Origin: CAXYVX01 sp964292495
Lineage (GTDB): Bacteria > Patescibacteriota > Saccharimonadia > Saccharimonadales > Saccharimonadaceae
Length of the DNA: 21,588 nucleotides
Assembly (NCBI GenBank): GCA_964292495.1
Contig: CAXYVX010000010.1
Span: 1 to 21,588 of the forward strand
Direction of reading: 5' to 3'
Shown one piece after another: positions 15,082-21,588 of the stretch. Numbering within the stretch: the stretch's first letter is position 1; every line of letters begins with the position of its first letter. Made by a program: the position numbers and the translations under genes. The notes under the pieces were generated by a model. That model saw nothing but the letters and a program-made list of their open reading frames with translations. It was not told where the DNA came from and ran no database searches.

Positions 15082-16308
15082 TTAAAGCGCTTTAGTCAAA
15101 ATTTCGATCAGCTTGTCAGCATCCGATTCTGTGTTCGCGAAACTCAAAGAAAGACGAACTAGTGGCGGGTAATGTTTGACGTGATCAAGGTAATAATGTG
15201 CGCAGTAATATCCGGACCTGGCCATCACGCCGGCCGAAGACAAAGCCTCCGCCAGCAAATGTGCATCCATTTTGTCGCTATAAAAACTGATTGTGGACGA
15301 TGTTTTATGGTTGATCACATGAACGCTCTTTTTTGACCCAAGAAAATCCAAAATTTTCTTTGAAACGCGCTCAATTTCATCATAATCCGCCTTTTTTCGC
15401 GAATTTATAAAATCTAGCGCCGCGCCAAAACCGATGATTTCCGCATATAGTTGAAGCCCTGGCTCAAAAATCGTGTGGATGTGCTCATCTGGATTTGTCT
15501 TTGCGCTGAGATCATAAGAATCTTCGCGAACGTCGTCCACCATCCCGCCGCCAAGAAAAGCAACGTTCAGTTTTTCAACAATATTTTTCCGTGCGACAAT
15601 TGCGCCTAAACTCGGACCGTACATTTTGTGCGCCGAAAAACAAACCACATCCGCACCAATCCCCTTCAATTGATCGCGAAACCACTCGGAGTAAAAACCC
15701 AAAGTTTGCGCCGCGTCAATCACTAAGAATCCACCATTTTCGCGAACTTTTTTTGCGACTTCGCGGAGATTTTCTAGTTTTCGTGCGTCAATATTGCTCA
15801 CGGCGTTCACAACAACAAGCGCGTTTTTCGCGTCAAAATCCGGCAGCGAACCGTCTTCTTCGCGAGAAAGAATTTCTCTCGGGATGTTCCACTTTTTCGC
15901 GAATTCCATTGAAGTTAGAAACACCGAATTATGCTCAACATCAGAGGTGATTATTCGCGAAAATTTGCTTCCGTCAAGCTGAGAGAGCGCCAAATTCAGC
16001 CCGTATGTGGTGTTCAAAGTGAAAGCTGTGAAAAATTCTTTGGTGGAAAAACCAAGAAATTTCAGAGTTTTTTCGCGAATTTCTGTCACCTCGGCGTCAA
16101 CTTTCAAACCCCATTTATAGCGGACGCGCTCGCCACAAGAGTTGTATTCTTCGTAATATTTTTGCATCGCTTTGACCACGCTGGTTGGGCGCAAGCTTTG
16201 ACAGGCCGAGTCGAAATATAGATCATTTTCCGACAAAAAGCTAAATTCTGCGTTTCGCGAACCAGCTGCGACCTCTGTGGTCTGTGTGCTTTTTTTACGT
16301 TTAAACAT
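15082..16308 (-). CDS. Class V aminotransferase, SufS/Csd-like cysteine desulfurase
   Basis: PLP enzymes of this family take sulfur from cysteine for Fe-S clusters or tRNA thiolation. From the ATG at 16308 the protein is 408 residues, typical for SufS. The PLP lysine is in SAHKMYGPS (about Lys 228), the ring-stacking His in DVEHNS, the PLP Asp in VIDAAQTLG, and a candidate catalytic Cys in RSGYYCAH (about 369), where SufS has GHHCA. The N-terminal YFDSACQSLRP also fits. No SufU, SufBC or IscU gene is nearby, so its acceptor is unknown. A start further upstream is possible in frame, but a TGA-TAAAAT box sits 7 nt before 16308 and no ribosome binding site is seen. Confidence 0.85.
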   Translation of the reverse strand: MFKRKKSTQTTEVAAGSRNAEFSFLSENDLYFDSACQSLRPTSVVKAMQKYYEEYNSCGERVRYKWGLKVDAEVTEIREKTLKFLGFSTKEFFTAFTLNTTYGLNLALSQLDGSKFSRIITSDVEHNSVFLTSMEFAKKWNIPREILSREEDGSLPDFDAKNALVVVNAVSNIDARKLENLREVAKKVRENGGFLVIDAAQTLGFYSEWFRDQLKGIGADVVCFSAHKMYGPSLGAIVARKNIVEKLNVAFLGGGMVDDVREDSYDLSAKTNPDEHIHTIFEPGLQLYAEIIGFGAALDFINSRKKADYDEIERVSKKILDFLGSKKSVHVINHKTSSTISFYSDKMDAHLLAEALSSAGVMARSGYYCAHYYLDHVKHYPPLVRLSLSFANTESDADKLIEILTKAL

Positions 16309-16315
16309 GTGCATT

Positions 16316-16324
16316 ATTTTATCA
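16316..16324 (-). promoter_or_regulatory. Extended -10 box for a leaderless aminotransferase transcript
   Basis: TGA-TAAAAT on the minus strand lies exactly 7 nt ahead of the ATG at 16308, so transcription should start on the start codon itself. No Shine-Dalgarno sequence is available for that ATG. Confidence 0.5.
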
Positions 16325-16346
16325 TGTTTGCGCCGGCGGAGCAACC

Positions 16347-16376
16347 AAAAACCCCTCCGGCACGTGGCTGGCGGGG
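16347..16376 (-). terminator. Intrinsic terminator after the lipoprotein gene
   Basis: CCCC and GGGG, then GCCAG... on the minus strand pairs with the CCGGA side to give a stem of nine pairs around one mismatch and an ACGTG-type loop, followed by TTTTT. It lies 24 nt past the lipoprotein stop. Confidence 0.85.
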
Positions 16377-16399
16377 CTGTTTTGTTTGATGCGATGCGA

Positions 16400-16927
16400 T
16401 TATTTCTTTTCGGCGATCATTTGTTTGAGCTCAGTGAATATTTCAGAAAGTTCTTCTTTATTATGTGCAATTCCCCTAGCATCCGGGCCAAGGCTACCTT
16501 TGAAGTCTATTCCATAAACCTCACCGTCAGAACCGCCGCCAACTCTGCCGTGATAACCATCAACTATAACTTCAACGGAAAATTCATTTCCACTTACACT
16601 TTTACTTCCAGGCACAACCTGGAAACCCGCATCCTTGATGTTTTTAATAGACTGGCCAAAGTTTTGATTAAAAGAAGTATCGTCGGAATTACCGGATTCA
16701 GAACTGGATTTATCGGTATTCGTGTTATTATTCGCGTTTTTCTTCGCAGGCTGTTCCGTCTTCGGTTCGCTTGAACCAGCCGGTTTTGCACTGGCATCGT
16801 TGTTTCCGCAGGCCGCAAGAGTCAGTGCTGCCATGGCTGTAATAGCCGTGATAGTGGCTTTTTTCGCGAAGTTTGGATTTTTCGCATTTTCGCCGCTAGA
16901 TTTACCTAAATTTGCGTTCTTATTCAT
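16400..16927 (-). CDS. Predicted lipoprotein, unknown function
   Basis: From the ATG at 16927 the protein has 175 residues. A basic N-region, a hydrophobic stretch (ITAITAMAALTLAAC) and a lipobox ending at Cys 40 predict lipidation and anchoring to the outer face of the membrane. A low-complexity linker (about 41-90, with NANNNTNTDKSSSES) leads to a C-terminal domain of about 85 residues containing VEVIVDGYHGRVGGGSDGEV and ending in a helix (ELSEIFTELKQMIAEKK). I do not recognise that domain. AAAGGA lies about 9 nt before the ATG, which favours this start over an in-frame ATG at 16957. It is a single-gene unit with its own promoter region and terminator. Confidence 0.82.
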   Translation of the reverse strand: MNKNANLGKSSGENAKNPNFAKKATITAITAMAALTLAACGNNDASAKPAGSSEPKTEQPAKKNANNNTNTDKSSSESGNSDDTSFNQNFGQSIKNIKDAGFQVVPGSKSVSGNEFSVEVIVDGYHGRVGGGSDGEVYGIDFKGSLGPDARGIAHNKEELSEIFTELKQMIAEKK

Positions 16928-16942
16928 AATGAATTTCCTTTT

Positions 16943-16955
16943 GAGGTTCAACCTC
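16943..16955. repeat. 13-nt palindrome in the lipoprotein 5' region
   Basis: GAGGTT-C-AACCTC is a perfect 6-bp inverted repeat around one base, just upstream of the ribosome binding site of the lipoprotein gene. It could be an operator or a short RNA hairpin that masks translation. Confidence 0.6.
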
Positions 16956-17015
16956 ATTTACAAATATAATCAATCTATTTACAGATTTGTCAAGATTATA
17001 CATCTTTTCACAAAT
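16953..17015. repeat. Three related 13-mers upstream of the lipoprotein gene
   Basis: CTCATTTACAAAT (16953), TCTATTTACAGAT (16974) and TCTTTTCACAAAT (17003) are similar and in the same orientation, starting 21 and 29 bp apart. They interleave with the promoter boxes, as expected for regulator sites. Similarity is 9-11 of 13 between pairs in AT-rich DNA, so chance is not excluded. Confidence 0.4.
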
Positions 17016-17022
17016 AAAGCAA
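16964..17022 (-). promoter_or_regulatory. Tandem promoters for the lipoprotein gene
   Basis: The upstream promoter is TTGCTT (17022-17017), 16 nt, and a perfect TATAAT (17000-16995). The downstream one is a consensus TTGACA (16993-16988), 18 nt, and TTATAT (16969-16964). Either would transcribe the lipoprotein gene alone. Confidence 0.6.
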
Positions 17023-17048
17023 GCATAAGCTTAATCTTATGCTCGCTT
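17017..17048. terminator. 13-bp hairpin after the small membrane-anchored protein gene
   Basis: AAGCAAGCATAAG (17017-17029), loop of 6, CTTATGCTCGCTT (17036-17048): 13 pairs counting one G-U in the minus-strand RNA. It follows the stop of the 17072 gene and is trailed by TATTTG, a weak T tract. It also contains the -35 of the next promoter. Confidence 0.6.
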
Positions 17049-17071
17049 ATTTTGTATTTTTAGATGCAAAT

Positions 17072-17599
17072 TTAATTACCGGCAACTGCTTGCGCCAAAT
17101 CCGCGGGCACACCTTGGCTCAGCAAAAAGTTCTCCAGAAATCCCGTGCCTGGCGGGACGACCATTGAATCGCCGTTAAAAATCGCGACCGCAGTATTCTG
17201 CCCAATATTCACCTTAACCACCGACCAAGCGCCACTAGTTTTCAGTGTTGATGTGGCCTGAGCTTGCTGATTGCCAGTTGATTTCTGGACGGCAGAAGTT
17301 GCATCTTTCAAGCTAACAGTTTGGGCGGTCTGGTCAGACGGAGATGGTTTTTGAGAATCATCCTTCGCACTATTTGTATCATTAGCTGAATCATTATTCT
17401 GGCTTTGATTCTGATCATGATTTTGATTCTGTGATTTGTCTGCATTATTTTCACTTGGATTCGTCGCCTCCGAAGATTTATTTCCACTTTTCGCGAAAAT
17501 CCAAACCGTAGCAACGATGATAACCGCAAGTATCAACACACCAAAAAGCACCGCTATTTTAATTTTAGGCTTTCTCCACTCTCCGCGAAATTTATTCAT
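17072..17599 (-). CDS. Single-pass membrane-anchored protein, unknown function
   Basis: This 175-residue protein has a basic N-terminus, one transmembrane helix (about 13-36, KIAVLFGVLILAVIIVATVW) and a long Asn/Gln/Ser/Asp linker (about 38-90, full of NQNHDQNQSQNND-like sequence). The C-terminal domain of about 60 residues follows (SGAWSVVKVNIGQNTAVAIF, then NGDSMVVPPGTGFLENFLLS). The domain would face outward. I do not recognise it. AAGGAG stands 8 nt before the ATG. Its start is 33 nt after the stop of the giant hydrolase gene, so the two are probably one operon and may share an envelope function. Confidence 0.8.
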   Translation of the reverse strand: MNKFRGEWRKPKIKIAVLFGVLILAVIIVATVWIFAKSGNKSSEATNPSENNADKSQNQNHDQNQSQNNDSANDTNSAKDDSQKPSPSDQTAQTVSLKDATSAVQKSTGNQQAQATSTLKTSGAWSVVKVNIGQNTAVAIFNGDSMVVPPGTGFLENFLLSQGVPADLAQAVAGN

Positions 17600-17631
17600 T
17601 TGGTCATCTCCTTCTTTATTATTGTAATTAT

Positions 17632-20600
17632 CTATGGTTTATATCTGTAAATTGTTGCCTCGTCGTAAGTGCGGGTATTTAGTCCTGGGCCGTGTCCACC
17701 ATAACTTTCCGCGGTCTGGAACTTTTTCGCACTGGTGTCATTGCTTAAAATTACGCCCGTATGTCCACCGCCAACCGTGTCATTATTTCGCGAAAATAGA
17801 TCGCCCGGCTGAGCTTGGCTTGGGTCAATTTTTGTCAGGTGCGAGGAAATGTCGCCGTCCAACATACCTTCCGCCGCTGAGCCATTCGCGAATATACTGC
17901 CAACATCTTTTCCTGTGGCCTGATATATCGCCGCGCGGACAAATCCTGAGCAGTCCACACTCATCGCGTTTGGCTGGAATTTTGCAGCGATGCGAGATTT
18001 CAGATCATCTGTGTCGCCATGTCCGCCACCAAAGTTATAAAGATTCTCATTTTGAGCGTCTCCCCAACCAGCCATGGTTTTCGCGACATCAGCTATTGAG
18101 CCGGTGTCGGCTGAATTTGGACTTGTCGACCCGCACGACCCATCCGCTTTACAGCCGAGGTTTGAACCTTGGTTAATATTGCTATTCGCGAGGTAATATT
18201 GAATGTAATTATAGAGAATTTTAAGGTTCTGGTCTCCGCCATATGCTTTGGAGTTGCCGAAAGCGCAGCTGGAGCCAGTGTCAATTGTTTTATCCTCACT
18301 ATCACTTCCCATAGGTGTAAACTGATGCTTGCTACTATTTCTTGTAATACATTCATCTATAAAGTCTGAGATTTTTCCCTTACCAAGACCTTTCTCAGGT
18401 ATCAGCGCATTAAAGTTCAATCCATAAACATCGTTGTACCCGCTCGCTTTGGAGTCTATAGCCCCATTTCCATCAGCATCTTTCCATTTAGATATAGCAT
18501 CAATCGTTTCTTCCACATCCATTGTATTTTCTTCGCTCAGACCGTAAATTGGGTTACAGAATGGATCCGCGGCGAGCCCATTACCGCCTTTTTCCAAAGT
18601 GTTAAAGTCAGAATCAGAACAAGAACTCGCGTATGCAGTGCTCGCAGCATCCGCCATTGCGCTTGTGCCATTCAAGATGTTCGCGAAACCGGTGCCAAAC
18701 ATCCCAAACAACGATCCGATCATCTCTGTTGGCTTGTTGCCGTTTGCGTAAAGTGATGCCATGAAATTCCCCATGATTGACCCTGCAAAAGTTGCTTGGT
18801 TATACACATCAAACGGAGACGCGTTCGCGCGCTTGACTGCATCTTCTTGTTTGTTATATGTGGCAAGTTCGCGATTTACTGCCAAATAATTAGTTAGTCC
18901 GGCGGTCGTTGATATTGAAGACATCACCGGAACGCCATTTCCAGCAGCATTCATCCCCATTGACGCGCCCGCGCCAGACATGATTGCGTCCATTGCATCT
19001 GCGCCAACAGGCATTGGGTTTGTGAGATATTCATCTTTGAATTTATCGATTAGGGTGCCAACAATTTTAGGCGTAGCAATAGTAACAACTGCGGACAGAA
19101 CAGATACAACACATTCACTTATTGTGCCTGACGCCACAACACCGATGCATGACCCAATAACATCCAGTGTAGCGGCAGCGGTTGCGGTCTCGTCGCTGCC
19201 CGACAAAAACTGTAGGGCGATAGCAAATCCTTTGGAGCCCAAACTGATCCATCCGGCAGGGCTAAACGCCTTAAACAGAACAGCACCGTCAGATATAAGA
19301 CCCCCGACCTGCAAAACATTCATTGCGTTCATTAAATACGGACACTCACCTTTTAATATTGCGGTCAAAGTTTCACCCCCAGGAATATCAAGACCTTGAA
19401 GAGCATCAAACCATTTATTGCTTTGGCCAATTTTGCCGTCAACAACAGCCGATGACGTGAACTCTGATGGCTGACCAGAACCTGACGATTTTGAAGTGTT
19501 GCTGATGTCAAATTTATTTCCACTTGGCGACAAATATCCGGCGGCGAGCTGATAACCGAAAGAATCCGTCCCTGATTTTGTAAGCACTTTTCCATTTTTA
19601 TCGCGAATAACAGTTGTCAATGAATCCATCAACTGAGAAAACTGTTCTGTAGTTGGGCCCGTGTGCCCTTTTTCGCTAGTTCCATCGGTAGCCTGAACCG
19701 AATTCAAAACAGACAGAAACGTTGAAGAAAATTTCACGAGCGCGAGAATTTTTTGCAACTTAACGCCAATCAATACCGCCTTATTTGCCCCTGTCATTCC
19801 GCATGCAAACCCACCGAACGCAATCGCCGCAGTCCCCGCTTTCTTCAAGCTTGCGGGGATCTCGTCTAATTTACTTTTTGCTCGTTTCAAAATACTGCCT
19901 CCAGATTCCAAATCATTCATTCCACCAGATGCCTCAGTAAATCCTGATTTTGGAACATCTTCATCCGCGTTTCCGCCCGAATTTGGCTTTTTCGCGAATT
20001 CTGGCGAGACATCTGGTTGGACAGTCTCAGCAAGCTGAACCGTCAAATCCTCTGGCGGAGCTTTATTTGGTGAATTTGGATCGTCCGTCGCGTTTTTTTG
20101 TGTTTCAAGCTGTTCACCGATGGTTTGGGATTTGCCGTTTTTATCACCGACCTTTTCGTCAATCGGGATGTTTTTATTAGAGCCGGTTGTTTTTAACATA
20201 TCAGCCGTTGGATCGCCGCCCAGTGCACCCGATGCACCGTCAGCCGCGGGAGAAGAATTTCTGAACTCACTCTCAGTTGCTGGCGACATTTTCTCAATAT
20301 CTTGAACACCATCCTTGCCCGCAGTTCCGACCTTTTCGCCATTTTTCAGTTTTATACTGCCATCAGCGCCATCTTTCGGCGTGGATACATCTCCACCGTT
20401 ATTTTTAATGCTTTCTTCGGCAGCGTCAGAGATTTGCCCCATTCCATCACCCTTCTCCCCGCTGGCATTAGTCTTCTCGTTTATATCTTTTGAACAGCTC
20501 GCGGACAATTTGCATTTCCAAAGTTTTTTCGTGTGGGAACTAACAGCTTTTGAAGTTGGCGCTACGAAGCGTTTTTCAATAACATCCAAGATTTTCGCGG

Positions 20601-20994
20601 ACAATATTTTTGGACCAGAAAGTAGCATAACAACAATTCCGCCACCGCCAAAAAGTCCCGTCAAAACCCAAGCTAAAATGCGCATTTTCACTTTGTCGGA
20701 CAAACTTCCGCCGCCGATGATCGAGCTTTTTCCCAAACCAGTTTTATTGTAAAAACCGCTTTTATTTGGCGCAGATTTTTTCGCGGAACTTTTAATGAGC
20801 GAAGATTTTCCGTTTAAGTCTGAATTGATTCCCGAATTCCAGGCTTTGGAAAGATTTCCGTTTTCAGCCAAAGAATTGTTGTTAGTTTTTGAAGTTATTC
20901 CAGCAGAATGGTCAGACATTTGCGAATAATCCGTCGATCCAAGCTCGTCGTTATAATCGCGAAATTCGTCTTGATCCGGCTTGTAATCAGACAT
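17632..20994 (-). CDS. Giant membrane protein with C-terminal NlpC/P60 peptidase, T4SS-associated cell-wall hydrolase
   Basis: In 1120 residues: a polar N-terminal tail (1-100), a membrane helix at about 103-130 (ILAWVLTGLFGGGGIVVMLL), a long Gly/Ser/Asp-rich stretch (180-370), several hydrophobic segments (about 388-412, 555-598, 605-648), a Cys-containing region, and an NlpC/P60 domain from about 965 to the end. The catalytic Cys 1015 is in SVDCSGFV, the His 1078 in GGGHTGVI, and a third polar residue may be His 1101. NlpC/P60 enzymes cut peptide bonds in peptidoglycan stems. Residues 839-850 (DADGNGAIDSKA) form an EF-hand-like loop without the usual acid at position 12. A VirB6/TrbL-like gene lies just upstream, so a role in opening the wall for a type IV secretion-like machine is likely, but inferred. 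Confidence 0.88.
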   Translation of the reverse strand: MSDYKPDQDEFRDYNDELGSTDYSQMSDHSAGITSKTNNNSLAENGNLSKAWNSGINSDLNGKSSLIKSSAKKSAPNKSGFYNKTGLGKSSIIGGGSLSDKVKMRILAWVLTGLFGGGGIVVMLLSGPKILSAKILDVIEKRFVAPTSKAVSSHTKKLWKCKLSASCSKDINEKTNASGEKGDGMGQISDAAEESIKNNGGDVSTPKDGADGSIKLKNGEKVGTAGKDGVQDIEKMSPATESEFRNSSPAADGASGALGGDPTADMLKTTGSNKNIPIDEKVGDKNGKSQTIGEQLETQKNATDDPNSPNKAPPEDLTVQLAETVQPDVSPEFAKKPNSGGNADEDVPKSGFTEASGGMNDLESGGSILKRAKSKLDEIPASLKKAGTAAIAFGGFACGMTGANKAVLIGVKLQKILALVKFSSTFLSVLNSVQATDGTSEKGHTGPTTEQFSQLMDSLTTVIRDKNGKVLTKSGTDSFGYQLAAGYLSPSGNKFDISNTSKSSGSGQPSEFTSSAVVDGKIGQSNKWFDALQGLDIPGGETLTAILKGECPYLMNAMNVLQVGGLISDGAVLFKAFSPAGWISLGSKGFAIALQFLSGSDETATAAATLDVIGSCIGVVASGTISECVVSVLSAVVTIATPKIVGTLIDKFKDEYLTNPMPVGADAMDAIMSGAGASMGMNAAGNGVPVMSSISTTAGLTNYLAVNRELATYNKQEDAVKRANASPFDVYNQATFAGSIMGNFMASLYANGNKPTEMIGSLFGMFGTGFANILNGTSAMADAASTAYASSCSDSDFNTLEKGGNGLAADPFCNPIYGLSEENTMDVEETIDAISKWKDADGNGAIDSKASGYNDVYGLNFNALIPEKGLGKGKISDFIDECITRNSSKHQFTPMGSDSEDKTIDTGSSCAFGNSKAYGGDQNLKILYNYIQYYLANSNINQGSNLGCKADGSCGSTSPNSADTGSIADVAKTMAGWGDAQNENLYNFGGGHGDTDDLKSRIAAKFQPNAMSVDCSGFVRAAIYQATGKDVGSIFANGSAAEGMLDGDISSHLTKIDPSQAQPGDLFSRNNDTVGGGHTGVILSNDTSAKKFQTAESYGGHGPGLNTRTYDEATIYRYKP

Positions 20995-21041
20995 GTTTCG
21001 CCCCTAAATTATGCAGAAAAGCAAACTTCATAAACATAAAA

Positions 21042-21071
21042 ATTATAGCATCTTCAAGTTTTCTCGCCCAA
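21042..21071 (-). promoter_or_regulatory. Promoter of the giant hydrolase gene
   Basis: TTGGGC (21071-21066), 18-nt spacer, and a perfect TATAAT (21047-21042) preceded by TGC, an extended -10. Transcription would start near 21035, about 40 nt before the ATG at 20994, which has AGGGG 6-7 nt ahead. Confidence 0.7.
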
Positions 21072-21101
21072 AAATTCGCGAAAAAACCTCTCAGAAAAAT
21101 C

Positions 21102-21588
21102 CTACTTATCTTTTCCATAATTCTCATTTCCAGTTGCTTTTTCAGCTTGAGTTGTGAAATTATTGTCTTTATTAAGCTGTTTTGAAAAATCAGAACTTGT
21201 GCCCGTGAACAATTTATACATACTCGACCCCGCAATATTAGAAACATCAACAGCGGCTGCGCAGATGTAGAAGGATAGGTTTATTAGTATGGCGAAGATT
21301 ATGAGTCTTGGTAAGGTTTTTTTGATGCTGTAATTGTTCATTGCACCGAATCCGTTTCCTGTTGCTTCTGAGTATATTATTAGTAGGAATACTACGGCTA
21401 GGACTAGGTTGGCGTATGGGAGGAAGGTGTTGTAGGCGGCGAGAACTGACGCGTTTGAAAATATTGTTGACGGAATGGCTAAAATATTTGAGAGAAGGCC
21501 ATATGTTGAGTCAATCGCGGCAGACATCATCCACATTAGCGGGCAAATAATGAATCCAACGCCGTTTGAGAGCGCGCATTTAGTTGAG
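21102..21588 (-). CDS. VirB6/TrbL-like membrane protein, 5' end missing at window edge
   Basis: The frame is open to the right edge, so only the C-terminal 161 residues are seen; the Met codons at 21525-21536 are internal. Hydrophobic segments cover NGVGFIICPLMWMMSAAI, then YANLVLAVVFLLIIYSEATG, then LPRLIIFAILINLSFYICAA. A polar, Asn/Lys-rich tail ends the protein at TAG. The pattern of a multi-span membrane protein with a conserved lysine/proline junction (YSIKKTLPRL) resembles TrbL/VirB6 components of type IV secretion-like systems in CPR bacteria. The match is to general character, not to a decisive motif. Confidence 0.6.
   Translation of the reverse strand, partial: STKCALSNGVGFIICPLMWMMSAAIDSTYGLLSNILAIPSTIFSNASVLAAYNTFLPYANLVLAVVFLLIIYSEATGNGFGAMNNYSIKKTLPRLIIFAILINLSFYICAAAVDVSNIAGSSMYKLFTGTSSDFSKQLNKDNNFTTQAEKATGNENYGKDK

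Overview
This window is almost certainly a chromosomal piece from a small-genome Candidate Phyla Radiation (Patescibacteria-type) bacterium; I cannot fix the phylum. The evidence is a CRISPR array and cas1 of the compact type V-C/V-D kind known from CPR metagenomes, a type IV secretion-like membrane gene next to a giant membrane-anchored peptidoglycan hydrolase, and short ribosomal proteins in canonical order. TGA acts as a stop (for example at the end of rpsQ), so the Gracilibacteria/Absconditabacteria code in which TGA is glycine does not apply. Every gene lies on the minus strand except cas1.

Layout, left to right. (1) 5-286: seven identical 25-nt CRISPR repeats with 17-18-nt spacers, running off the left edge. 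The repeat ends in AAAAGGC when read leftward, so the array is probably transcribed leftward from a leader at 287-363. (2) 435-1505: a plus-strand cas1, convergent with the ribosomal genes. No cas2 is visible and no effector lies inside the window. (3) 1564-8208: an S10/spc ribosomal operon in the order rplC-rplD-rplW-rplB-rpsS-rplV-rpsC-rplP-rpmC-rpsQ-rplN-rplX-rplE-rpsN-rpsH, densely coupled by TAATG and ATGA junctions. It is driven by a promoter near 8500-8528 and a structured leader of about 285 nt. The operon stops after rpsH, where rplF would normally follow. (4) 8548-9147: a small three-helix membrane protein and an orphan C-terminal coding fragment separate rplC from rpmG and rpsJ. (5) 9201-13690: rpmG and rpsJ with their own promoter and terminator, a P2-type Ca2+-ATPase-like pump, and tuf with a structured leader. 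(6) 13867-16957: a membrane-anchored DsbA-like thiol oxidoreductase, a SufS/Csd-like class V aminotransferase, and a lipoprotein. (7) 17072-21588: a small membrane-anchored protein, a 1120-residue membrane protein with a C-terminal NlpC/P60 domain, and the 3' part of a VirB6/TrbL-like membrane gene.

How the parts may work together: the ribosomal, tuf and pump genes are housekeeping. The right-hand genes look like an envelope/secretion module in which a cell-wall hydrolase accompanies a type IV secretion-like channel, and the nearby oxidoreductase could make disulfides in the Cys-containing secreted parts. The left edge is the adaptation end of a miniature type V CRISPR system whose effector gene should lie just outside.

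A second signal cuts across all of this. The palindrome TTCGCGAA occurs about 48 times by hand count, and its core TCGCGA about 90 times, in coding and non-coding DNA alike. That is far above chance for 21.6 kb, and two copies sit between the -35 and -10 boxes of the rpsJ and tuf promoters.
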